DNA of 64,000 nucleotides from assembly GCA_017935745.1 (NCBI GenBank), contig JAGBGX010000018.1:1-64000 (forward strand), in the 5' to 3' direction. How positions within the stretch are numbered: the stretch's first letter is position 1; every line of letters starts with the position of its first letter. A program made the translations under genes and the position numbers. The DNA is from Treponema sp. Its GTDB lineage: Bacteria > Spirochaetota > Spirochaetia > Treponematales > Treponemataceae. Below, one piece after another: positions 7,801 to 14,044 of this stretch. Under the pieces are notes generated by a model that saw only the letters and a list, made by a program, of their open reading frames with translations, was not told where the DNA came from and did not search any database.

Positions 7801-7834
7801 AGGAATCTTCCGTTGGCGAAGGTTCCTTTTTTTT
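7801..7834 (+). promoter_or_regulatory. Terminator-like hairpin in the aroF leader (putative attenuator)
   Basis: A nine-pair stem (AGGAATCTT/AAGGTTCCT, one T-G pair) with a nine-base loop is followed by eight T residues. It lies between the strong promoter at 7670 and the aroF start at 7903, so it could stop transcription before the gene. That position is characteristic of attenuation rather than of an ordinary gene end. No T-box consensus was seen. Confidence 0.6.
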
Positions 7835-7902
7835 GCTATGAAGCGTGGTTTCCGCGCTGAAAAATGAAGAATGCCCCGGCGCGCAGTTTTAGGAGGTTTT
7901 TA

Positions 7903-8937
7903 ATGATAGTCATTTTAAAAAAGGACGCTTCGCAGAGCGCTGTCGATGAATTTGTAGCTGAGGTAAAGCAGAAAGGGCTTGATGTCCATATTTCAATCGG
8001 CGTAGACAAGACGATTATCGGGCTTGTCGGCGACACATCAAAATTCAATCCGGAAGATTTTCTTGCAAAGGATGTTGTTGAATGCGCGGAGCGGGTAAGC
8101 TCTCCGTACAAAATGGCAAGCCGCTCGTTTCATCCTGAGAATACTGTTGTTTCAGTCGGCGCGGGCCAGGACGGCGTGACGGAATGCAAAATCGGTGACG
8201 GAAAGACAGTTCCCGTGATTGCAGGCCCGTGCGCGGTGGAAACTGAGCAGCAGATTATGGAAGCTGCCCGGGCGGTAAAAAAAGCTGGCGCCCGCATTCT
8301 CCGCGGAGGAGCATACAAGCCGCGCACGTCTCCGTACAGTTTTCAGGGGCTGGGAGCTGAAGGAATCAGGCTTTTGGAGCAGGCAAAAAAGGAAACCGGG
8401 CTTCCAGTCTGCACTGAGCTGATGGCGATAAGCGAGCTGGATCAGTTTGAAAACGTGGATCTGATTCAGGTGGGCGCGCGGAATTTTCAGAACTTTGATC
8501 TGCTCAAGGAGCTTGGAAAATTCGGAAAGCCGGTTCTGCTCAAGCGCGGGCTTTCAGGAACGATTGACGAGCTTTTGATGAGCGCGGAATATATCATGGC
8601 GAACGGAAATGAAAATGTCATTCTGTGCGAGCGCGGAATCAGGACGTATGACGGCTATACGCGCAACTGCCTCGATGTGAGCGCAGTTCCATACTTGCAC
8701 AGCGTGTCACATCTTCCGGTGGTGCTTGATCCAAGCCATGCCTGCGGAATCAGGTGGATGGTTGCTCCGCTGGCGCAGTCAGCTGTTGCCGCCGGAGCTG
8801 ACGGCCTTGAAATTGAAGTGCACTGCTGCCCGGAAAAAGCATGGAGCGATGCAAGCCAGCAGCTTTCTCCCGCAGCGTTTGAAGAGCTTATGGTGCGGCT
8901 CGGAAAGTATGCGGCAGTGGAAGGAAGAACGCTGTGA
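7903..8937 (+). CDS. aroF: 3-deoxy-7-phosphoheptulonate synthase (DAHP synthase, type I beta)
   Basis: A 344-residue enzyme that condenses phosphoenolpyruvate with erythrose 4-phosphate, the first step of the shikimate pathway. An N-terminal ferredoxin-like regulatory domain of about 70 residues (MIVILKKDAS onward) precedes the TIM-barrel, as in Thermotoga-type enzymes. Barrel motifs GPCAVE, RGGAYKPRTSPYSFQG, QVGARNFQNF, LLKRG and DPSHACG are intact. The ATG at 7903 follows AGGAGG at 7891-7896; an upstream ATG at 7864 is rejected because it lacks a ribosome-binding site and would add residues not found in the family. The gene is 37 bases upstream of tyrA, so aromatic synthesis and its tyrosine branch are probably co-transcribed. 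The leader hairpin suggests transcriptional control. Confidence 0.93.
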   Translation: MIVILKKDASQSAVDEFVAEVKQKGLDVHISIGVDKTIIGLVGDTSKFNPEDFLAKDVVECAERVSSPYKMASRSFHPENTVVSVGAGQDGVTECKIGDGKTVPVIAGPCAVETEQQIMEAARAVKKAGARILRGGAYKPRTSPYSFQGLGAEGIRLLEQAKKETGLPVCTELMAISELDQFENVDLIQVGARNFQNFDLLKELGKFGKPVLLKRGLSGTIDELLMSAEYIMANGNENVILCERGIRTYDGYTRNCLDVSAVPYLHSVSHLPVVLDPSHACGIRWMVAPLAQSAVAAGADGLEIEVHCCPEKAWSDASQQLSPAAFEELMVRLGKYAAVEGRTL

Positions 8938-8974
8938 CCGGCCGGAACAGTGCGCTGCTGCAAGGACTGAAAAA

Positions 8975-9868
8975 GTGAAGCGGCTGTCTGACTTGACGTA
9001 TGGAATTGTCGGCATGGGGCTTATGGGCGGCTCGCTTGGAAAGGCTGTGCGCGAAAATGTGCTGTGCGTTCCTTCGTGCGGCGGCAGAATTTTCGGCGCG
9101 GACAAAAGCGGCGCTTCGCTTTCCCTGGCGGAGCGGCAGCACATCATCGACAGGCCGTTTTCAATCAGTGAAACAGATGAAATGCTTGCCCAGTGCGATG
9201 TTGTGTTCGTGTGCCTGTATCCTCATGATACGGCGGAATTTTTAATCAGCCGAAAAAATGCATTTAAGCCTGGTTCGGTTGTGACTGACATCAGCGGCGT
9301 AAAGGCTGAAATTTTTTCGCGTCTGGATGAAATTGTGCGCAGTGATGTCGATTTTATTCCCGGGCATCCGATGGCTGGCAGCGAGAAGGAAGGATTTGCG
9401 CATTCTGACGGCTCGATTTTCAGGGGGCATAATTACATTGTGATGCCGCTTGAGCGGACAAAATCCGAAAGCCTTGCGCTTTTTAAGCAGCTGATTTCCT
9501 GCATGGGATTTTCGCGCATTGTGGAGACGGACGCCCGCACGCATGACCACAAGGTTGCGTTCACATCGCAGCTGTGCCATGTGATTGCCGGCGCGCTTGT
9601 TGACAGCTCGGAAGATCCGGCAGTCACGGCATTTGGCGGCGGCAGCTTTGAGGATCTGACCCGGATTGCGATGATAAACGCGCCGCTGTGGGCGGAGCTG
9701 TTCCTTGCAAACAGGACGGAGCTTTTAAGCTGCATTGAGGCTTTTGAATCTTCCCTCCGCAGGCTCACATCATATATCGCAGGAAATGACCGGGAGAGCC
9801 TGGAGCAGTATCTTTCCGCTGTGCGGGAAAAGCGCATTTCCATGGGAAGGACTGAAGTGACAGCATAA
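8975..9868 (+). CDS. tyrA: Prephenate dehydrogenase
   Basis: A 297-residue NAD(P)-dependent enzyme that converts prephenate to 4-hydroxyphenylpyruvate on the route to tyrosine. The Rossmann motif GIVGMGLMGGSLG is near the N-terminus, followed by VVFVCLYPHDT, the active-site region GHPMAGSEKEGF and HDHKVAFTSQLCHVIAGAL. I chose the GTG at 8975, which follows an AAGGA about nine bases upstream and puts the first strand at residues 5-10. A longer reading frame from 8726 would overlap aroF by 200 bases. No ACT domain follows, so the allosteric tail of some TyrA proteins is absent. Confidence 0.9.
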   Translation: MKRLSDLTYGIVGMGLMGGSLGKAVRENVLCVPSCGGRIFGADKSGASLSLAERQHIIDRPFSISETDEMLAQCDVVFVCLYPHDTAEFLISRKNAFKPGSVVTDISGVKAEIFSRLDEIVRSDVDFIPGHPMAGSEKEGFAHSDGSIFRGHNYIVMPLERTKSESLALFKQLISCMGFSRIVETDARTHDHKVAFTSQLCHVIAGALVDSSEDPAVTAFGGGSFEDLTRIAMINAPLWAELFLANRTELLSCIEAFESSLRRLTSYIAGNDRESLEQYLSAVREKRISMGRTEVTA

Positions 9869-9887
9869 AGTCTCCGCAAGGCAGAAT

Positions 9888-9916
9888 TTGCATTTTCCGC
9901 GCATTCAGACTATACT
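9888..9916 (+). promoter_or_regulatory. Promoter of apt
   Basis: TTGCAT (9888-9893), a 17-base spacer and TATACT (9911-9916). Expected transcription start is near 9923, leaving a leader of only about 12 bases that still contains GCGGAG. Confidence 0.65.
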
Positions 9917-9934
9917 GGTGTGCGGAGTATATGA

Positions 9935-10471
9935 ATGCCTGAAGATTTTGAAGTTTTAGACAAGGTTATCGGACGTGTGCCTGATTTTCCCAAGAAAGGC
10001 GTGCTGTTCTATGATATCACGGGAATTCTGCGTCACCCGGAAGCGTTCCGCTACTGCATTGACCGGATGGTTGAAATTTACCGTGACAAGAAAATTGACG
10101 CTGTCGCCGGAATCGAGTCACGCGGCTTTGTCTTTGCAGCTCCGTTTGCGCAGCAAATGGGAATTCCGCTTGTTTTAATCAGAAAAAAAGGAAAGCTTCC
10201 CGGAAAGACATACTCGTGCGAGTACAGCCTTGAGTACGGAACGGCTGAAATCGAAGTTCATACCGCTGACATTTCACGCGGAGAAACAGTTCTGCTTGTG
10301 GATGATCTGATTGCAACCGGCGGTACTTTGAAGGCTGCTGTTGATCTGATAGGGCAGGGCGGCGCGCACGTTGCAGATGTGTTCGGTGTGATCGGGCTTC
10401 CGTTCCTGAATTATGAAAAGCATCTTGAAGGAATAACTGTTACAACGCTGATTGACTACTATTCCGAATAA
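9935..10471 (+). CDS. apt: Adenine phosphoribosyltransferase
   Basis: A 178-residue purine salvage enzyme that makes AMP from adenine and PRPP. The opening [19 protein letters not shown], the loop [14 protein letters not shown] and the PRPP-binding motif [17 protein letters not shown] are diagnostic of bacterial Apt. Length matches the family (170-180 residues). The ATG at 9935 gives the family N-terminus; another ATG four bases upstream is out of frame. It is followed 41 bases later by deoD, a second salvage gene with its own -10 box. Confidence 0.95.
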   Translation: MPEDFEVLDKVIGRVPDFPKKGVLFYDITGILRHPEAFRYCIDRMVEIYRDKKIDAVAGIESRGFVFAAPFAQQMGIPLVLIRKKGKLPGKTYSCEYSLEYGTAEIEVHTADISRGETVLLVDDLIATGGTLKAAVDLIGQGGAHVADVFGVIGLPFLNYEKHLEGITVTTLIDYYSE

Positions 10472-10497
10472 ATTCCGTAGCTTTTTGCGCGTTTCTG

Positions 10498-10506
10498 TGC
10501 TATAAT
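10498..10506 (+). promoter_or_regulatory. Extended -10 promoter of deoD, likely leaderless transcript
   Basis: TGC followed by a consensus TATAAT (10501-10506) forms an extended -10 element; the -35 region (TAGCTT at 10478-10483) is weak. The deoD start codon begins at 10513, six bases after the -10 box. A GGAG one to two bases before ATG is too close to act as a normal Shine-Dalgarno. Confidence 0.55.
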
Positions 10507-10512
10507 TGGAGC

Positions 10513-11214
10513 ATGAGTACACATATCAATGCCAGGGAAGGAGACATTGCGGAGCTTGTTCTGCTTCCAGGGGATCCGCTGCGGGCAAAATACATTGCCG
10601 AACAGTTTCTCACGGATGCCCGGTGCTACAGCGAAGTGCGCGGAATGTACGGTTTTACGGGATTCTATAACGGCACGCGTGTTTCTGTGCAGGGAACGGG
10701 AATGGGGCAGCCGTCGCTTTCGATTTATGTGAATGAACTGTTTCAGTTTTACAATGTGCAGAAAGCTGTGCGGGTTGGAACGTGCGGCGCAGTGCAAGGC
10801 GATATTTTTCTGCGCGATGTGATTCTTGCGGAAGGCGCCTGCTCAGATTCCGCCATGAATACGCTCAGGTTCGGCGGCCTGCATTTTGCGCCTGTCGCTG
10901 ATTTTTCACTTTTGTCCGCTGCGCATTCTGCTGCCCGGAAGCTCGGCATTGAGCCGAAAGTCGGGCTGTGCGTTTCAAGCGATTCATTTTACGATGAAAA
11001 GGAAAACTGGAGGCTCTGGGCGGAATACGGTGCGCTCGGCATTGAGATGGAAACCGCTGAGCTGTACACGCTTGCTGCAAAATTCCGCCGGAAAGCGCTG
11101 GCGGTGCTTACTGTGAGCGATCATATTCTCAACGGCGGCGAAACATCCGCGGAGGAACGCCAGTCATCGTTCACTGACATGATGAAAATAGCCCTGGAGG
11201 CTATAACTCAATAA
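10513..11214 (+). CDS. deoD: Purine-nucleoside phosphorylase, DeoD type
   Basis: A 233-residue phosphorylase of the hexameric NP-I family that splits purine (deoxy)nucleosides into base and (deoxy)ribose 1-phosphate. Family motifs [26 protein letters not shown] and [10 protein letters not shown] are intact, and [16 protein letters not shown] carries the DeoD-type catalytic aspartate region. Length matches DeoD (about 235). With apt it forms a small purine-salvage pair. The multi-hairpin leader of the next gene begins within ten bases of the stop codon. Confidence 0.94.
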   Translation: MSTHINAREGDIAELVLLPGDPLRAKYIAEQFLTDARCYSEVRGMYGFTGFYNGTRVSVQGTGMGQPSLSIYVNELFQFYNVQKAVRVGTCGAVQGDIFLRDVILAEGACSDSAMNTLRFGGLHFAPVADFSLLSAAHSAARKLGIEPKVGLCVSSDSFYDEKENWRLWAEYGALGIEMETAELYTLAAKFRRKALAVLTVSDHILNGGETSAEERQSSFTDMMKIALEAITQ

Positions 11215-11222
11215 CATAAAAT

Positions 11223-11388
11223 AAGGAGGCGTGATAAAAACTGCGTCGAAAATACTGCCGCAGTTTTTATTCACAAGTTCGCGTTGCGAACTTCCTTATC
11301 AAGTGCATTTTCTCACTGCGTTGCGGAAATGCGAAAAAAGTCAAGAAGATTGTTGAAACAATTTTCTTGACTTTTCATGGGAGAGCTT
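11223..11388 (+). promoter_or_regulatory. Multi-hairpin leader element, copy A (before nucleotidyltransferase)
   Basis: AAGGAGG (11223-11229) is followed by four hairpins. H1 (11234-11270) has a perfect 12-pair stem ATAAAAACTGCG/CGCAGTTTTTAT and a 13-base loop containing CGAAAATA. H2 (11275-11293) is an eight-pair stem AAGTTCGC/GCGAACTT with a GTT triloop. H3 (11305-11332) pairs GCATTTTC with GGAAATGC. H4 (11336-11375) is an ~18-pair AT-rich stem ending CTTGACTTTT. Then comes CATGGGAG, which supplies the ribosome-binding site. Copies with the same order lie before bamA, obg and the IMP cyclohydrolase gene. Function is unknown. Confidence 0.75.
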
Positions 11389-12297
11389 ATGAAGCCTGTA
11401 TTGCTTGTGCTTGCAGCCGGAATGGGAAGCCGCTACGGCGGTGTGAAGCAGATTGATTCTGTGGGACTGAACGGCGAGTGTCTGCTTGATTTTGCGGCGT
11501 TTGACGCGAAAAAGGGCGGATTTGAAAAAATTGTGTTTGTTATCCGGCCTGACATTGAAGCGGATTTCAGGGAGCGGCTGTTTGACCGTGTGGCGCGGAA
11601 CATTGATGCCGAGTATGTGTTTCAGACACAGGAGTCGCTGCTTTCTTCAGATGAAAAAAAGGCGGCCTCCTCACGGACAAAGCCATGGGGAACAGTTCAT
11701 GCGGTGCTGTGCGCGGAAGAGAAAATCAGCGCGCCGTTTGCCGTCATCAACAGCGATGACTACTACGGACGGGACGCATTCGCGACTCTCGGCTCTTACC
11801 TTGCAGGCATACAGCCTGACTCGCGGGAGCATGCGATGGCCGGCTATGTGCTTGGAAACACTTTGAGCGCAAGCGGCTCAGTAAGCCGCGGCATTTGCAC
11901 TGTGAAAGACGAATATCTTCAGTCGATTGTTGAAAACACAAAAATCAGCTGCAAGGACGGCATCATTGTCAGTGAAATTGACGGCAGGGAAATTCCGCTC
12001 ACCGGTTCAGAGCTGGTCAGCATGAATTTCTTCGGCTTCAGCCTGAAGGCGTTCGAGCGGTTCCACATATACTGGGACGAATTCAAGGCTTCTTCCCTCA
12101 GCCAGCCGAAGGCGGAAGCGCTTCTTCCGGCTGCAGCAAGCGACATTGTGAAAACAGGAGAAGGCAGCATACGGTGCTTTATGTCGAAGGAAAAATGGTT
12201 CGGCATGACATATCCTGAGGACAGGGAAACGGTAAAGCGCGAGATTGCTTCAAAAATTCATTCCGGCTATTACCCTGAAAAGCTCTGGGAGAAATAA
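11389..12297 (+). CDS. Nucleotidyltransferase, sugar-1-phosphate NTP-transferase family
   Basis: A 302-residue cytoplasmic protein with the NTP-transferase signature LVLAAGMGSRYGGVKQI at its N-terminus and the metal-binding INSDDYYGRDAF near residue 125. These features mark enzymes that transfer a nucleotidyl group from an NTP to a sugar phosphate, such as UTP-glucose-1-phosphate uridylyltransferase. Overall similarity to the main GalU lineage looks limited, so the sugar is not assigned. The start at 11389 is chosen because GGGAG at 11379-11383 is correctly spaced; the in-frame ATG at 11377 overlaps that site. It is two bases upstream of manA, suggesting a role in supplying activated hexoses. 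Confidence 0.8.
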   Translation: MKPVLLVLAAGMGSRYGGVKQIDSVGLNGECLLDFAAFDAKKGGFEKIVFVIRPDIEADFRERLFDRVARNIDAEYVFQTQESLLSSDEKKAASSRTKPWGTVHAVLCAEEKISAPFAVINSDDYYGRDAFATLGSYLAGIQPDSREHAMAGYVLGNTLSASGSVSRGICTVKDEYLQSIVENTKISCKDGIIVSEIDGREIPLTGSELVSMNFFGFSLKAFERFHIYWDEFKASSLSQPKAEALLPAAASDIVKTGEGSIRCFMSKEKWFGMTYPEDRETVKREIASKIHSGYYPEKLWEK

Positions 12298-12299
12298 GC

Positions 12300-13100
12300 A
12301 TGAAAAAGCTGAGCGCCATACGGTCTGAAAAAATCTGGGGATATGAGGACTGGATTGCTTCAACTCACCCCGGCGGACAGCAGCCGGAGCTGCTCGCTCT
12401 TGCAGGCGGCGACTATCCGCTTCTTGTAAAAGTGATTCAGGCTGATGAGACGCTGAGCGTCCAGGTGCATCCTGATGATGAAAAGGCTGCCCTGTATGAG
12501 CAGTGCCGCGGAAAAACGGAATGCTGGTATGTGCTTGCGGCGGCAGAAAACGCGCAGATTGTCTGCGGACTGAGCGGCGACTGTTCGGCGCAGGAGCTTG
12601 AAAGCGCAATCCGCAGCAATTCATTGCAGAGCTGCCTGAAGCGTGAGGCGGTTTCCGCCGGTGATTTTGTGTATATCCCTGCGGGAACTGTCCATGCAAT
12701 CTGCGGCGGCCTGCGTCTCCTTGAAATTCAGCAGTCAAGCGATGTGACATACCGGCTGTATGACTGGGGCCGCGGACGTGAGTGCCATATTGAAAAAGGA
12801 ATTGCCTGCATAAAGCAGTCTGACTCTGCAAAGCCCGGCCCGTTTCCCGGCGCGTTTTCATGTCCGTATTTTTCACTTGAAGAAATCACTGTCAAAGGAG
12901 CATTGTCCGTGCAGACAGGACAGCGGCGTGAAAGCTATGAGCCGTCTGACATTGTTCTGTTTTTTGTGACTGATGGAACGGGAACAGTAAACGGTGAGTC
13001 CGCGTCACGGGAAGATATGTTTGCCTTTGCTCCCGGCGAGACTGCGGAATTTTCAGGTTCGCTGCGTCTGATGAAAATCACGCCCGGCGGGGCGCGCTAG
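12300..13100 (+). CDS. manA: Mannose-6-phosphate isomerase, class I
   Basis: A 266-residue zinc enzyme interconverting mannose 6-phosphate and fructose 6-phosphate. The cupin zinc ligands are visible in LSVQVHPDD, KTECWYVL and GTVHAICGGLRLLEIQQSSD, followed by the family motif TYRLYDWGR. It is the short bacterial form. It starts two bases after the nucleotidyltransferase gene and is surely co-transcribed. Its stop codon overlaps by four bases the stop of the convergent PAP2-like gene. The pair probably serves mannose use or supply of GDP-mannose precursors. Confidence 0.92.
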   Translation: MKKLSAIRSEKIWGYEDWIASTHPGGQQPELLALAGGDYPLLVKVIQADETLSVQVHPDDEKAALYEQCRGKTECWYVLAAAENAQIVCGLSGDCSAQELESAIRSNSLQSCLKREAVSAGDFVYIPAGTVHAICGGLRLLEIQQSSDVTYRLYDWGRGRECHIEKGIACIKQSDSAKPGPFPGAFSCPYFSLEEITVKGALSVQTGQRRESYEPSDIVLFFVTDGTGTVNGESASREDMFAFAPGETAEFSGSLRLMKITPGGAR

Positions 13101-14044
13101 CTGCTGGTGTGAGGCTCATAGGAAGCAAGCCACCGCTTGACCGGGACAGTCCAGTCGCTTTCAGTTTCTGATTCCTTGAGCAGCTGCACATACAGCGACT
13201 CGATGTGCGCCGTAATCTGCGCCTTGTCTTCGCTTCTTACATCGCTGGCATGTGCAAAGAGATTCCGTATGAAGCAGACTGCAGTTTCCCTGTCAAACAG
13301 CTCGGGTGCAGTCTTTGTTATCATATACAGAGCGGCGGGAATGCAGTTTACGCTGTGCTGCTTCATATACAGCACGGACTCTGCGATTTCAATTCCATGG
13401 ACATACAGCTCCCTGTTCCACTGCTCACGCTCTCTTTCGCTGAACTGCTCGCGCTCAAAGAGCATGCGGTAAAATCCGATTGTGAGCGCGACGATTGCAA
13501 TGTGAAGGCTCGGCACGCACAGATAATGCGGATCCCAGAACTGAATTCCTTTTGCGGCTTTTGTTGTCGGCTTGGGACGGACAGTTGTAGTCAGGCAGTG
13601 CGAGTATACTTTGAACGCTTCCTTATAAGTCTGAATCATGTAGCGGACAAATTCCGCGCTGAGCTTTATTCCTTCAAAGCTTCCGTACCGCTTCATAGTG
13701 AGGCACATCGGGCGGATCCAGTAGTTTACAAAGTCAAGATAGCATGGAGCCAGCTCAGGCCGGTACGGAACTGCGCTGTCAAGCCTGTGATCGACATGCT
13801 TTATAGGAATGCGGATGATGCGGAATTTTTCCAGGTACTGCACAAGAAAGAACTTATGCAGCACGTTTATGATGAAAACCGCAAAGTATTTTAATCCTGT
13901 CCAGTGCAGGGTGAACATTGCATACGCATACAGGACATTGAACGAAGCAAGCGGACGCCCTGCGACTTTTGCGAGCTTTTTTGCGTCCGGCTTTTTTGCA
14001 TCCTTCAGCTTGAATTTATATTTTGAACTGCTGTTTCTTTTCAT
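13097..14044 (-). CDS. PAP2-superfamily-like protein
   Basis: A 315-residue protein with weak resemblance to membrane-bound PAP2 phosphatases and inositol-phosphotransferases. CVPSLHIAIVALTIGFYR looks like the second signature (PSxH), and VLYMKQHSVNCIPAALYMI like the third (H-x3-D/N), about 50 residues later. A hydrophobic stretch lies near residues 40-65, after a lysine-rich N-terminus. The start codon overlaps the metH stop as ATGA, so it is translationally coupled to metH. Such enzymes remove or transfer phosphate on lipids; a link with methionine synthesis is not obvious. The third motif lacks the usual aspartate, so catalysis is uncertain. Confidence 0.6.
   Translation of the reverse strand: MKRNSSSKYKFKLKDAKKPDAKKLAKVAGRPLASFNVLYAYAMFTLHWTGLKYFAVFIINVLHKFFLVQYLEKFRIIRIPIKHVDHRLDSAVPYRPELAPCYLDFVNYWIRPMCLTMKRYGSFEGIKLSAEFVRYMIQTYKEAFKVYSHCLTTTVRPKPTTKAAKGIQFWDPHYLCVPSLHIAIVALTIGFYRMLFEREQFSEREREQWNRELYVHGIEIAESVLYMKQHSVNCIPAALYMITKTAPELFDRETAVCFIRNLFAHASDVRSEDKAQITAHIESLYVQLLKESETESDWTVPVKRWLASYEPHTSS

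Noticed and set aside
7783-7860. 25-codon frame in the aroF leader with several aromatic codons, considered as a leader peptide gene
   Set aside because: Weak ribosome-binding site, and the aromatic codons lie within and after the terminator T-run instead of before it; kept only as a comment in the aroF leader finding.
8726-8974. Longer N-terminus for prephenate dehydrogenase starting at 8726
   Set aside because: It would overlap aroF by about 210 bases and add sequence unlike the family; the GTG at 8975 has a ribosome-binding site.
11231-11356. 41-codon frame starting GTG right after AAGGAGG in leader copy A
   Set aside because: The spacing is one base, and the frame is not preserved in copies B and C, whereas the hairpins are.
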